Shown here in pieces: positions 51,318 through 60,647 of a DNA stretch of 64,000 nucleotides. A program made the position numbers and the translations under genes. The stretch's first letter is position 1, and every line of letters begins with the position of its first letter. A model generated the notes under the pieces. It did not search any database, was not told where the DNA came from, and worked only from the letters and a program-made list of their open reading frames with translations. Origin of the DNA: GCA-002726655 sp046582185 (lineage in GTDB: Bacteria > Pseudomonadota > Gammaproteobacteria > Pseudomonadales > Azotimanducaceae); assembly GCA_046582185.1 (NCBI GenBank), contig JAYGEX010000042.1:124001-188000 (forward strand). Reading direction: 5' to 3'.

Positions 51318-52283
51318 TTAGTAAGTTCTATCAACCACGAAATTAATGAGACTCGACATCGCGTCTTTGTATGATGAAGGTTCAATATTGGCTAGACAGG
51401 TCAATGAATTGTTTCGTTCTGTGTTGGCGTAATCGGCTGTATATTTTAGGCCGCCAGTTGCCTGCACGGTCTTGATGACCGAATCCAGATTTTCGACACC
51501 GCCGGACAAGATGGCCTCCCGAATGGATTGCCGCTGCTGGTCATTGCCGTTCTTCATTGCAGCGATGAGTGGCAGCGTAACCTTTCCTTCGGCTAAATCG
51601 TCGCCGACATTCTTGCCTAGATCTTCGGTTGCTCCTTCGTAGTCGAGCATGTCATCTACCAGTTGAAAGGAAATGCCAAGGTGCAGGCCATAGTCGCGCA
51701 GGGCATTCTCAGCCATAGGGCTTGCGCCCGCGAGGATACTGCCGGAATGAGCCGCGGCCTGAAATAGCATGGCCGTCTTTCGGGAAATAACCTGGATATA
51801 GCTCGCTTCTTCCAGGTCGGGATTACGGATGTTGCTTAGCTGTTGCACTTCCCCTTCGGCAATCATATTGGTCGCGTGTGACAGGATCTCCATTACCTTG
51901 ATGTTGCCGATCTCGACCATCATTTCGAAGGCTCTCGAGTGGAGGAAGTCCCCCACAAGTACACTCGCAGGATTTCCCCATGCAGCGTTAACCGTCTTCC
52001 TGCCTCTTCTCAGGTTAGATTCGTCGACCACGTCGTCATGCAGCAGCATGGCGGTATGCAGGAATTCGATGACTGCCGCTAATTTTATGTGGTCATTTCC
52101 TTTATAACCACAGGCCTTGGCGCACAGCAGGACTAATAGAGGTCGCAGGCGTTTACCACCGGCTTCAATCAGATAGCCGGAAATTTCCTCAACCAATGGC
52201 ACATTGGAGGAAAGACTGTCTTTAATCACTTGATCCACTGCTGCAAAGTCATCGGCAACAGCGTCGTAGAACGGATACGTCAT
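51318..52283 (-). CDS. ispB: Octaprenyl diphosphate synthase
   Basis: 321 residues. First aspartate-rich motif LLHDDVVDESNLRRGR and second LVDDMLDYEGATEDLGKNVGDDLAEGKVTLP are intact and match IspB-type trans-prenyl synthases, which build the isoprenoid side chain of ubiquinone. It is divergent from rplU, a standard gammaproteobacterial arrangement. Confidence 0.96.
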   Translation of the reverse strand: MTYPFYDAVADDFAAVDQVIKDSLSSNVPLVEEISGYLIEAGGKRLRPLLVLLCAKACGYKGNDHIKLAAVIEFLHTAMLLHDDVVDESNLRRGRKTVNAAWGNPASVLVGDFLHSRAFEMMVEIGNIKVMEILSHATNMIAEGEVQQLSNIRNPDLEEASYIQVISRKTAMLFQAAAHSGSILAGASPMAENALRDYGLHLGISFQLVDDMLDYEGATEDLGKNVGDDLAEGKVTLPLIAAMKNGNDQQRQSIREAILSGGVENLDSVIKTVQATGGLKYTADYANTERNNSLTCLANIEPSSYKDAMSSLINFVVDRTY

Positions 52284-52375
52284 TTTGGCTCGCTACAGGC
52301 ACGTCGAGGTGCATTGAGGGATGGAATGCTAGGTGTGAGCCCTTTTGGTGTCAAGATAAAATGTAGAATTGCCAC

Positions 52376-52404
52376 TTGCTTGGCGTGGTCGCATCGCTTA
52401 GAAT
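52376..52404 (+). promoter_or_regulatory. Sigma-70 promoter of rplU-rpmA
   Basis: TTGCTT (52376-52381), a 17-base spacer and TAGAAT (52399-52404) fit a sigma-70 promoter about 160 bases before the rplU start. The leader that follows includes the small hairpin GGCGG-aaa-CCGCC. Confidence 0.65.
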
Positions 52405-52564
52405 TGCGCGTCCTGAAATTGGGCAGAATGACCATTGTGTCCAATCTACCGAATATCCCTGAATAGGGGCACTTAACTGGAAAGATCGGGATTGGAATGA
52501 TCGGATTGCTGGCGGAAACCGCCGGAAATAAACGGATTAAGTGCAAACTAATAAGAGAATCGAA

Positions 52565-52879
52565 ATGTACGCTGTAATTGAAAGTGGTGGCAAACAACAT
52601 CGTGTCGAACCAGGTGAAGTTCTAAAGCTGGAGAAGCTGGCGGTCGCAGAAGGTGAAACGATCAACTTCGACAAAGTTATGATGATTGGCGAAGGCAGTG
52701 ATATCAAGATTGGCGCTCCTTACGTGGAAGGCGGCAAAGTTACTGCAGAAGTTGTTAGTCATGGACGTGGTGACAAGGTGACGATTATCAAGATGCGTCG
52801 TCGTAAGCACTATCGTCGGCAGGCCGGACATCGCCAGTCGTATACGCAAGTGAAGATTACAGATATTTCTGGAGGTTAG
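52565..52879 (+). CDS. rplU: 50S ribosomal protein L21
   Basis: 104 residues from ATG 52565; the frame extends upstream but MYAVIESGGKQHRVEPGE is the family start. The C-terminal KMRRRKHYRRQAGHRQSYT is the RNA-binding L21 end. It binds 23S rRNA in the large subunit. rpmA begins 5 bases after its stop with AGGTTAGTAG before the ATG, so both are cotranscribed. Confidence 0.97.
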   Translation: MYAVIESGGKQHRVEPGEVLKLEKLAVAEGETINFDKVMMIGEGSDIKIGAPYVEGGKVTAEVVSHGRGDKVTIIKMRRRKHYRRQAGHRQSYTQVKITDISGG

Positions 52880-52884
52880 TAGAA

Positions 52885-53145
52885 ATGGCACATAAGAAAG
52901 CAGGTGGTAGTACACGCAACGGTCGCGATTCGGAATCGAAACGGCTTGGCATCAAGATGTACGGTGGGCAGGTTGTCTCCGCCGGTAATATCATCGTTCG
53001 CCAGCGCGGCACGCGGTTTCATCCAGGCAGGAACGTTGGCTGCGGTAAGGATCACACCTTATTCGCAACTGCCGATGGCGTAGTCGAGTTTCAGGTGAAA
53101 GGCCCGAAGAGTCGAAAATACGTCAACGTGGTGGCACAGGCCTAG
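52885..53145 (+). CDS. rpmA: 50S ribosomal protein L27
   Basis: 86 residues, MAHKKAGGSTRNGRDSESKR start and the KMYGGQVVSAGNIIVRQRGT core are characteristic. L27 reaches to the peptidyl transferase centre with its N-terminus. Expressed with rplU and followed by a terminator. Confidence 0.97.
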   Translation: MAHKKAGGSTRNGRDSESKRLGIKMYGGQVVSAGNIIVRQRGTRFHPGRNVGCGKDHTLFATADGVVEFQVKGPKSRKYVNVVAQA

Positions 53146-53160
53146 AAGAATTAAGTGATA

Positions 53161-53190
53161 AAAGCCCTGTCATTGACGGGGCTTTTTTTT
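53161..53190 (+). terminator. Rho-independent terminator after rpmA
   Basis: AAAGCCC and GGGCTTT arms around TGTCATTGACG, followed by eight T (53161-53190). It separates the ribosomal pair from obgE, which starts 68 bases later. Confidence 0.9.
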
Positions 53191-53257
53191 GAACGTTATT
53201 TCAATCATTCTTGTTCTCCTATATTTAAACAAATACTAACTCTCACTAGCGTCTCTT

Positions 53258-54451
53258 ATGAAATTTGTCGATGAAGCCAGTATCAAAGTGGAAGCAGGGA
53301 AAGGTGGCAGTGGCTGTCTTAGCTTTCGTCGAGAGAAATACATCTCCAAGGGTGGGCCTGATGGCGGTGATGGCGGTGATGGCGGTAGCATTTACTTTGT
53401 AGGCGATAAGGCACTGAATACGCTGGTTGATTTTCGTTTCCAACCTAAATATCGGGCACAGACCGGTGAGAGTGGCAGAGGTAAAGATCAGACCGGCGCC
53501 AAGGGTGATGATGTTTACGTTCGTATTCCCCTGGGGACCAGTATTTTTGATGACGAATCCGATGAATATATCGGCGATATCAACGAGCCAGGTGAGACCC
53601 TGCTAATAGCCCAGGGCGGTTTTCATGGTCTTGGCAATGTACGCTTTAAGTCCAGCACTAACAGGGCCCCGAGGCAGACGACGCCTGGTTCTGAAGGTGA
53701 GATCAGGAATCTGAGACTAGAGTTAAAATTGATTGCCGATGTTGGTTTGCTCGGTCTGCCCAATGCCGGTAAATCTACCCTTATTCGCTCGGTCTCTGCG
53801 GCTAGACCTAAAGTTGCCGATTACCCGTTTACTACCCTTGTACCTAATCTTGGTGTGGTGAGGCTTGGGGATCATCGAAGCTTTGTAATTGCGGATATAC
53901 CAGGGTTAATAGAAGGTGCTGCCGGTGGTGCAGGTCTCGGTGTCCAGTTCTTGAAGCATCTGTCCAGAACCCAGCTATTACTCCATTTGATCGATATTGC
54001 ACCCATCGATGGTAGCGACCCGGTAGAAAATTATCGGGTAATAGAAACCGAACTCCTAAAATACAGCAAAGGGATTTCAGAGAAAGACAGGTGGGTAGTG
54101 TTTAACAAGACCGATCTGATGCCAGATGAGCAAGTTGCCGAGAAGGTCAAGGAGATCAGTATGCAACTCGGCCTAACAGGGTCACAATATCAAATCTCGG
54201 CTATTAGCGGCGCGGGGACAGACACTCTGACAACCGCCATTGGAGTATATCTGGATGCCCTGGCGGGACTGGATCATACGGATGCGGATGAAGAATACGA
54301 TGTCCAGCGTGCGCAACAGATTCGAAGCGAAATCCATCAGCAATCCCTGGATCGTCGGACAGAGCGTTGGGCCAGACGCCAACAGAAGATTGATGATGCC
54401 TCTGATCGTAGTGACGAGGATGGTGAGGCCCAGGTCCATTATGAGCCATGA
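53258..54451 (+). CDS. obgE: GTPase ObgE
   Basis: 397 residues. The Gly-rich Obg fold (MKFVDEASIKVEAGKGGSG, 1-158) is followed by the G domain: G1 GLPNAGKSTL (about 166-175), G2/switch, G3 DIPGLIEGAAGGAGLG, G4 NKTDL and G5 SAISGAG. The C-terminal part is charged and variable. It acts in ribosome assembly and stress control. It overlaps proB by 4 bases (ATGA), so translation is coupled. Confidence 0.97.
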   Translation: MKFVDEASIKVEAGKGGSGCLSFRREKYISKGGPDGGDGGDGGSIYFVGDKALNTLVDFRFQPKYRAQTGESGRGKDQTGAKGDDVYVRIPLGTSIFDDESDEYIGDINEPGETLLIAQGGFHGLGNVRFKSSTNRAPRQTTPGSEGEIRNLRLELKLIADVGLLGLPNAGKSTLIRSVSAARPKVADYPFTTLVPNLGVVRLGDHRSFVIADIPGLIEGAAGGAGLGVQFLKHLSRTQLLLHLIDIAPIDGSDPVENYRVIETELLKYSKGISEKDRWVVFNKTDLMPDEQVAEKVKEISMQLGLTGSQYQISAISGAGTDTLTTAIGVYLDALAGLDHTDADEEYDVQRAQQIRSEIHQQSLDRRTERWARRQQKIDDASDRSDEDGEAQVHYEP

Positions 54452-55566
54452 GTAAGATCCTGAGCTTTGATCCCGGTAAGATTTGGGTTGTTAAAATTGG
54501 CAGCTCTCTGCTAACCGATAACGGTCAGGGTCTGGCTGTTGATCTTGTGAATAGTTGGGTTAACGATATTGTTGATGCGACAACCAAGGGCATCAAGATC
54601 GTTATCGTCTCCTCAGGAGCGGTGGCGGAAGGAATGTTGCGACTGGGGTTAAAGAACCGCCCGAAATCTGTGCACTTGCTTCAGGCTGCAGCAGCAGTGG
54701 GTCAAATGGGGCTCATTCAGTTATACGAATCCAGTTTTCAGCGTCATGGCATGCACACTGCCCAGGTATTGCTGACTCATGACGATCTTCGCTCTCGCGA
54801 GCGTTATCTTAATGCGAGAAGTACTTTAAGAAATCTTCTGGATATGGGCGTTATTCCCATTGTTAACGAGAATGATACCGTGGTCACCGATGAGATCCGT
54901 TTTGGTGACAATGATACTTTGGCAGCCTTGGTCGCTAATCTAATTGGGGCTGATACCTTAATATTGTTGACGGATCAGCGAGGACTATATTCCAGTGATC
55001 CAAGGTCTAACAGCGATGCTCAACTGATCCATAAAGCAAAAGCCAGCGATCCGGAACTTGACCGCATGGCGGGGCAAAGTGGCTCCCAGGGTCGTGGCGG
55101 CATGGTGACAAAGATAAAGGCGGCGAGAATTGCTGCTCGTAGCGGGGCAAATACACTGATAGCATCAGGTCGTGCTGCGAGAGTGATACAGGCTATTGGC
55201 CTTGGTGATGTGCCCGGTAGTTTGTTGACAGCAGACATGGAGGTTTTAGTATCGCGAAAACAATGGTTGGCTACGCTTTCTGCCAGCGGTAAGTTGGTGC
55301 TTGATCAGGGGGCGGTAGAAGTACTCCGGGATAAGGGGCGTAGTCTGCTTGCGGTTGGTGTGCTCGATATTGAAGGTAACTTCACCCGCGGCGAAATGGT
55401 CGCCTGTGTGGATGAGAACGGCAGGGAAGTGGCCAGGGGATTGATAAATTACAATCGATCAGAAGCGGCCAAAATAATTGGTAAAACAAGTAGTAATATA
55501 GAGAAAATATTAGGATATCTCGGTGATGAAGAGCTCATTCACCGAGACAATATGCTGGTAGGTTAG
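54448..55566 (+). CDS. proB: Glutamate 5-kinase
   Basis: 372 residues. Amino-acid kinase domain (WVVKIGSSLLTDNGQGL, GAVAEGMLRLGL, NENDTVVTDEIRFGDNDTLAALVA) and a C-terminal PUA domain (about 280-370). It makes gamma-glutamyl phosphate, the first step to proline. It overlaps obgE and converges on rpsT (7 bases). Confidence 0.97.
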   Translation: MSKILSFDPGKIWVVKIGSSLLTDNGQGLAVDLVNSWVNDIVDATTKGIKIVIVSSGAVAEGMLRLGLKNRPKSVHLLQAAAAVGQMGLIQLYESSFQRHGMHTAQVLLTHDDLRSRERYLNARSTLRNLLDMGVIPIVNENDTVVTDEIRFGDNDTLAALVANLIGADTLILLTDQRGLYSSDPRSNSDAQLIHKAKASDPELDRMAGQSGSQGRGGMVTKIKAARIAARSGANTLIASGRAARVIQAIGLGDVPGSLLTADMEVLVSRKQWLATLSASGKLVLDQGAVEVLRDKGRSLLAVGVLDIEGNFTRGEMVACVDENGREVARGLINYNRSEAAKIIGKTSSNIEKILGYLGDEELIHRDNMLVG

Positions 55567-55573
55567 CAAGTTT

Positions 55574-55840
55574 CTAGGAGTTGAGCAGTTTGACTTTAGT
55601 GTTCAGTCTGGACTTATGTCTTGCGGCCTTGTTCTTGTGCATGATGCCGTGACTCACTGCATTATCGAGTATTGGAACAGCAGATTTGTAGGCTGCAGTA
55701 GCAACTTCATGGTCGCCCGTCTCGATGGCGGCAATCGTCTTCTTGATTGCTGTGCGCATTGCTGAGCGTTGGCTTGCATTATGTTGGCGCTTGGACTCAG
55801 CCTGTCTTGCGCGTTTTTTTGCTTGTAATGTATTTGCCAC
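55574..55840 (-). CDS. rpsT: 30S ribosomal protein S20
   Basis: 88 residues, MANTLQAKKRARQAESKRQHN; helical, basic protein that binds the 16S rRNA. The start is GTG (complement of 55838-55840), a weak start in keeping with autoregulated S20 genes. Promoter at 55884-55912. Confidence 0.97.
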   Translation of the reverse strand: MANTLQAKKRARQAESKRQHNASQRSAMRTAIKKTIAAIETGDHEVATAAYKSAVPILDNAVSHGIMHKNKAARHKSRLNTKVKLLNS

Positions 55841-55883
55841 TATTTATTGTATCCTGAATTGAACCGGAAAAATTAGACGCGGT

Positions 55884-55912
55884 ACTATGCCTATTCAGCG
55901 CACTTTTGTCAA
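55884..55912 (-). promoter_or_regulatory. Sigma-70 promoter of rpsT
   Basis: TTGACA (complement of 55907-55912), 17-base spacer and CATAGT (complement of 55884-55889) give a near-consensus -35 with a fair -10, about 45 bases before the rpsT start. Confidence 0.75.
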
Positions 55913-55998
55913 TTTGCATTTCCATTAGTTTTGCATGTCTGTCAACGGCACAATTGAGCGGTGATAATAAGGAAATTGCCATTGATGTAAATTGAGTA

Positions 55999-56049
55999 TC
56001 GATGGAAATTAGGGGTCGATGGAAATTGGGAATCGATGGAAATTGGGAA
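55999..56049. repeat. 17-bp tandem repeat (three units) upstream of murJ
   Basis: TCGATGGAAATTGGGAA is present at 56016-56032 and 56033-56049, with a diverged first unit at 55999-56015 (TCGATGGAAATTAGGGG); a partial further unit may precede it. It lies 37 bases before the murJ start, probably in the leader. Confidence 0.85.
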
Positions 56050-56085
56050 TTAATAGAAAGATGACTCAGACCATAGCAGTATTCG

Positions 56086-57654
56086 ATGGATAACCCTCAG
56101 GCGGCGGAAAAGAAAGAACATCGAGGTCTGCTGAAATCCAGCGGAATTGTGTCGATGATGACGATGATTTCCAGGGTCTTCGGACTCGTACGAGACATGG
56201 TTATTGCCTTTGTTTTCGGCGCTGGCGCCGGTGCAGATGTGTTCTTTCTTGCTTTTCGGATTCCGAACCTCTTCAGGCGGCTATTTGCCGAAGGAGCATT
56301 TGCCCAGGCTTTTGTCCCGGTCCTTTCCGAGTACAGAGAAACCAGGACAAAGGCAGAGGTTAAGGATCTGGTAGGCAAGGTTAGCGGTACCTTGGGCGTT
56401 AATCTCGTACTCATCACATTGCTTGGTGTGATTGGCGCAGAGTTCGTTATCAGCGTGTTTGCGGCAGGTTATGTCTACAATGATCAGGTGGAAAAGCTGA
56501 GCCTCGCCACTGAAATGCTTCGGCTTACCTTTCCCTATTTATTATTGATTTCCATGACGGCATTTTCCGGTGCAATACTAAACACCTATGGGCGCTTCGC
56601 TGCGCCAGCTTTTACACCCGTCTTGCTAAATATCTCGCTTATTCTCTGCGCGGTCTTGCTCAGTCCGCAGATGGATGAGCCAGTGATGGCGCTGGCCTGG
56701 GGTGTTCTTATTGCCGGGGTTGCCCAGCTCACATTCCAGTTGCCATTTTTAGCATCGGAGGGACTGCTGCCCAACCCGACCATTGATTTTCAGGATGAGG
56801 GCGTTAAAAAGATTTTGGTTCTGATGTTGCCGGCACTGTTTGGTGTGTCCGTGGGGCAGATAAACCTTTTACTTGATACGGTGCTCGCGACCTTCCTTGA
56901 GACGGGCAGCCTTTCCTGGCTGTATTATTCAGATCGACTGCTGGAGCTTCCTTTAGCTTTGTTCGGTATTACGATTGCCACAGTGATCCTGCCAAGCCTG
57001 TCCAGAGAGCACGTTAATCAGTCTTCCGGGGATTTTTCAGCAACCCTGAACTGGGCCATGCGCCTGGTCTTCCTCTTGGGTGTGCCAGCATCTATTGCAC
57101 TGGTGTTTTTGTCCGAAAGCCTCATAACCACCTTGTTCTACCAGGGGCAGATGACGGAACGTGATGTGAGCATGGCTTCCTTGAGCCTGATGGCGTATGC
57201 GACTGGCCTCTTGGGCCATATGTTAGTAAAAGTTCTGGCGCCAGGTTATTTCGCACGGCAGGATACGAAAACACCCGTCAAGTACGGCATTGTGACCTTA
57301 ATCGTTAATATGGTCCTGAATCTGATTCTGGTTTGGCAGTTCAAGCATGCCGGTCTTGCACTGGCAACATCATTGTCTGCATTTGTTAACGCAGGCCTTC
57401 TGTTTTATGGCCTCCGGCGCAGCGGTACACTGAGCTTAAGCAGTGGATGGTTTGTCTTCCTGCTTAGGCTGCTGTTTGCCAGCGCCTGTTTGCTCCTGGT
57501 GTTGAGTTTCCTGAGCCCGGACTCGGATATCTGGTTCTCTTTGGGATTTGTTGAAAGATTTGTCACTATGGTCTTGATATGCGCTGCCGGGGCTGTAACC
57601 TATGGCGCCTCATTGTGGATGACGGGTTATAAATTTTCCGAAGCGAATCGCTAG
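56086..57654 (+). CDS. murJ: Lipid II flippase MurJ
   Basis: 522 residues with about 14 membrane segments. LLKSSGIVSMMTMISRVFGLVRDM (about 15-38) and GAGAGADVFFLAFRIPNLFRRLFAEGAFAQAFVPV are the family core, including the arginine pair needed for lipid II transport. It flips the peptidoglycan precursor across the inner membrane. Gene order murJ then ribF is normal. Confidence 0.95.
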   Translation: MDNPQAAEKKEHRGLLKSSGIVSMMTMISRVFGLVRDMVIAFVFGAGAGADVFFLAFRIPNLFRRLFAEGAFAQAFVPVLSEYRETRTKAEVKDLVGKVSGTLGVNLVLITLLGVIGAEFVISVFAAGYVYNDQVEKLSLATEMLRLTFPYLLLISMTAFSGAILNTYGRFAAPAFTPVLLNISLILCAVLLSPQMDEPVMALAWGVLIAGVAQLTFQLPFLASEGLLPNPTIDFQDEGVKKILVLMLPALFGVSVGQINLLLDTVLATFLETGSLSWLYYSDRLLELPLALFGITIATVILPSLSREHVNQSSGDFSATLNWAMRLVFLLGVPASIALVFLSESLITTLFYQGQMTERDVSMASLSLMAYATGLLGHMLVKVLAPGYFARQDTKTPVKYGIVTLIVNMVLNLILVWQFKHAGLALATSLSAFVNAGLLFYGLRRSGTLSLSSGWFVFLLRLLFASACLLLVLSFLSPDSDIWFSLGFVERFVTMVLICAAGAVTYGASLWMTGYKFSEANR

Positions 57655-57741
57655 AATCAGACAGCGGATGACGCACATGGGTCTGGCGTTCAAGTACGCC
57701 GCTAGCGTTAATGTTTACATAGGTTGGAAATACGGGCAGAA

Positions 57742-58674
57742 ATGAAGATTATTCGTGGTTTACAAAACTTGGCCGAAAGCCATCAGGGCAGTGTGGTCAC
57801 TATTGGTAACTTCGATGGAGTACACACGGGCCATCAGGCCATATTAAAGCAAGTTAAGGATAAGGCTGCCGAACTTGGTGTGTCATCGATGCTGATTTGC
57901 TTCGAACCACAGCCAAAAGAGTTCTTTGATGAGTTCAATGCACCGGCGAGGCTCACCCGTTTTCGCGAAAAAGTAGAATTGCTCGAAGAAAACGGTATCG
58001 ATCTTGTTCTTTGTTTTAAGTTCAACGAAAGGACGCGGTCCATCGAGGCGCAAGACTTTGTAGATATGTTAACCAAGCGTATTCGGCTTAGCGCTCTGTA
58101 TGTGGGCGATGACTTTAAATTTGGCCATGATCGAAGCGGGGACTTTGATTTGCTTCGAGAAGCCGGAGCCGAGCACGGATTCCCTGTGACGAACTTATAT
58201 ACCTTAAGCATGGAAAAGCTCAGGGTCAGCAGCAGTCATATTCGGGAGTATCTTGCCCAGGGCGAATTTGAATTAGCAGAAAAAATGCTCGGACACCCTT
58301 ATGCGATAACCGGTAAGGTTGTTTATGGGCGACAGCTTGGCAGAACATTGGGTGTGCCAACGGCGAATATTCAACTGCATCGATATCGTGCGCCCATCGA
58401 TGGATCCTATGCCGTTGAGATACATGGTTTAGGCGACCCTCGCCGCGGCGTGGCAAATGTTGGCGTACGCCCAACATTCGATGAGGCGACATTAAAGCCC
58501 ATATTGGAAGTACATATCTTCGATTTTGACAAGGAAATATACGGCAAGCATGTCAAGGTCGTGTTCAGGCTAAAGATAAGAGATGAAAAGAAGTTCGATG
58601 GTATTGAGCAATTGAAGGAAGCGATTTTTTCCGACATTGAGGAAGCCAAAGAATATTTTCGACTAAACGCATGA
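57742..58674 (+). CDS. ribF: Bifunctional riboflavin kinase/FAD synthetase
   Basis: 310 residues from ATG at 57742 (a TTG six codons upstream is less likely). FAD synthetase domain with TIGNFDGVHTGHQAIL (HxGH-type) at the N-terminus and flavokinase domain with GRTLGVPTANIQLHRYRAPIDGSYAV at the C-terminus. It makes FMN and FAD. Its stop overlaps lspA by 4 bases; ileS, which usually lies between, is absent here. Confidence 0.96.
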   Translation: MKIIRGLQNLAESHQGSVVTIGNFDGVHTGHQAILKQVKDKAAELGVSSMLICFEPQPKEFFDEFNAPARLTRFREKVELLEENGIDLVLCFKFNERTRSIEAQDFVDMLTKRIRLSALYVGDDFKFGHDRSGDFDLLREAGAEHGFPVTNLYTLSMEKLRVSSSHIREYLAQGEFELAEKMLGHPYAITGKVVYGRQLGRTLGVPTANIQLHRYRAPIDGSYAVEIHGLGDPRRGVANVGVRPTFDEATLKPILEVHIFDFDKEIYGKHVKVVFRLKIRDEKKFDGIEQLKEAIFSDIEEAKEYFRLNA

Positions 58675-59159
58675 TTTACTTCGGCTTAAGCTTTGTATTG
58701 CTGGTCCTCGACCAGGCAACAAAAATATATATGAGTAGCTTGTTGCCCCTTTGTCAGCCTGGCTTCTGTAAATCCATCGAGATATTGCCTGTATTTCGCT
58801 TTACCATTTTGCACAATCGAGGGGCGGCTTTTAGTTTTCTTCATGATGAGAATGGTTGGCAACGTTATTTTCTGGTGGCTGTTTCCTCTGTGGTCAGTGT
58901 CTTTATATCGGTGTGGCTGTATCGAGTGTCGAAGCATGAAAAATTACTGGCGTTGGCGCTGGCTTTCATCCTGGGCGGGGCGCTTGGCAACCTGATCGAT
59001 AGAGCATCGCAAGGTTATGTGGTTGACTTCATCGTAGTACATTACGAGCAGTACTTTTTCCCGGCATTTAATATCGCGGACTCAGCGGTCTTCATTGGCG
59101 CAGTTCTGCTTATATTGGAAACTGTGACCAAGCCTGGAGAGAAAACTAATGTCGCCTAG
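58671..59159 (+). CDS. lspA: Lipoprotein signal peptidase
   Basis: 162 residues with four membrane helices. Catalytic aspartates lie in GNLIDRASQGYVVDFI (first) and FNIADSAVFIG (second). It cuts the signal peptide of prolipoproteins after lipid attachment. Start overlaps the ribF stop (ATGA) and its end overlaps fkpB by 11 bases. Confidence 0.96.
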   Translation: MIYFGLSFVLLVLDQATKIYMSSLLPLCQPGFCKSIEILPVFRFTILHNRGAAFSFLHDENGWQRYFLVAVSSVVSVFISVWLYRVSKHEKLLALALAFILGGALGNLIDRASQGYVVDFIVVHYEQYFFPAFNIADSAVFIGAVLLILETVTKPGEKTNVA

Positions 59160-59610
59160 AGTCCCAATTGGTCCAGGTACAAGAGTGATGCTGTATTTCA
59201 CTATAAAACTCGCCGGTGGCGATATCGTCGACTCAACAAAGGATAAGCCAGCCATGTTTACTGTTGGCGATGGTAATCTGCTCCCCGGCTTTGAGCGCGC
59301 GATGTTTGGCTTAAGGGCTGGCTCTTCAGTGAGTTTGGAGCTCACTGCAGATGAAGCTTTTGGCCCATCTAATCCGGATAATTTTCAGATGATGAAACGC
59401 ACGGACTTTGGACAGGATATTGAATTGTCCGAGGGCCTGATGGTCTCCTTTGCGGATAAGCAGAATACTGAACTGCCAGGTATTGTAAATCGTATCCTGG
59501 GTGACATTATCGAGGTTGATTTTAATCATCCGCTTGCCGGGCGAGACATTGTATTTGATGTAGAGATAATAACCGTTGAACAAATTTCCAACGAAATAGC
59601 GAAGGGGTAA
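59149..59610 (+). CDS. fkpB: FKBP-type peptidyl-prolyl isomerase FkpB (SlpA)
   Basis: 153 residues. VMLYFTIKLAGGDIVDSTKDKPAMF and LLPGFERAMFGLRAGSSVSLELTADEAFG are the standard SlpA-type FKBP start. A cytoplasmic prolyl isomerase without signal peptide. Usual place between lspA and ispH, here in overlap with lspA. Confidence 0.95.
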   Translation: MSPRVPIGPGTRVMLYFTIKLAGGDIVDSTKDKPAMFTVGDGNLLPGFERAMFGLRAGSSVSLELTADEAFGPSNPDNFQMMKRTDFGQDIELSEGLMVSFADKQNTELPGIVNRILGDIIEVDFNHPLAGRDIVFDVEIITVEQISNEIAKG

Positions 59611-59613
59611 GCA

Positions 59614-60582
59614 ATGGTAATGAAAATTCAGCTGGCAAATCCCCGGGGTTTTTGTGCCGGAGTAGATCGAGCGATTGAAATAGTCAATCGGGCCCTGGAG
59701 GTTTATGGCGCCCCGGTCTATGTCCGTCATGAGGTGGTCCATAATAAGACCGTAGTGGAAGAGTTAAAGCAAAAAGGCGCGATATTCGTTGAGGAAGTAG
59801 ACGAAATCCCTTCGGGAGCACTGGTTATCTTTAGTGCCCATGGTGTATCGAAACAGGTTCGCCGCGATGCGGAAGAACGAAATCTGCGTATATTTGATGC
59901 AACCTGTCCTCTGGTAACCAAGGTTCATCTTGAAGTGAGCAAGCTCGCGGCAGAAGATGCTGAGACAATTTTGATTGGCCACGAAGGGCATCCGGAAGTT
60001 GAGGGAACACTTGGCCAATATGAAGCGCAAGGTGGGGAAAGGGATGCAGCAGCAGGAACAACGGGCCGCACCTATCTGATTGAAGATCTGGATGACGTGC
60101 AGAATATTGAAGTTCAAAACCCAAAGAAGCTCGCTTATGTGACGCAGACAACTTTGTCCGTTGACGATACGACGGCAATTATTGCTGCCCTCCGAGTGCG
60201 CTTTCCGGAAGTTCGTGGTCCGCGCAAGGATGATATTTGTTATGCCACCCAGAACCGGCAGGATGCGGTAAAAAAGCTGGCCGAACATTGTGATTTAATA
60301 CTGGTCGTAGGTTCAGCTAATTCATCAAATTCAAATCGTCTGCGGGAACTAGCCGAACGCCTTGGTACGAAAGCCTTTCTGATTGACGATGCTAGTGAAA
60401 TTCAGCATGAATGGTTGCAGGATGGCATAACCGTTGGCGTAACCTCCGGCGCGTCTGCCCCTGAGGCTCTGGTTGAGGGAGTTATTGCAAAACTGAAGGC
60501 CGCCGGGGGGGGCTTTGATCGGGAACAGGTGGCAGCTCACGAAAATCTTCAATTTTCCTTGCCCCGAGAATTGCGAAGATAG
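59614..60582 (+). CDS. ispH: 4-hydroxy-3-methylbut-2-enyl diphosphate reductase
   Basis: 322 residues. MVMKIQLANPRGFCAGVDRA carries the first cluster cysteine, FDATCPLVTKVH the second and GTTxxx-like IRYATQNRQDAVK the third, so the 4Fe-4S enzyme is intact. Last step of the MEP isoprenoid route. It starts 3 bases after fkpB with AAGGGG upstream. A second in-frame ATG is two codons later. Confidence 0.97.
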   Translation: MVMKIQLANPRGFCAGVDRAIEIVNRALEVYGAPVYVRHEVVHNKTVVEELKQKGAIFVEEVDEIPSGALVIFSAHGVSKQVRRDAEERNLRIFDATCPLVTKVHLEVSKLAAEDAETILIGHEGHPEVEGTLGQYEAQGGERDAAAGTTGRTYLIEDLDDVQNIEVQNPKKLAYVTQTTLSVDDTTAIIAALRVRFPEVRGPRKDDICYATQNRQDAVKKLAEHCDLILVVGSANSSNSNRLRELAERLGTKAFLIDDASEIQHEWLQDGITVGVTSGASAPEALVEGVIAKLKAAGGGFDREQVAAHENLQFSLPRELRR

Positions 60583-60647
60583 CCCTCATTGCGCATAATT
60601 ACCCCAGGTCTGACCGTGCCCACAATACAAATATTAAGGATAAATCG

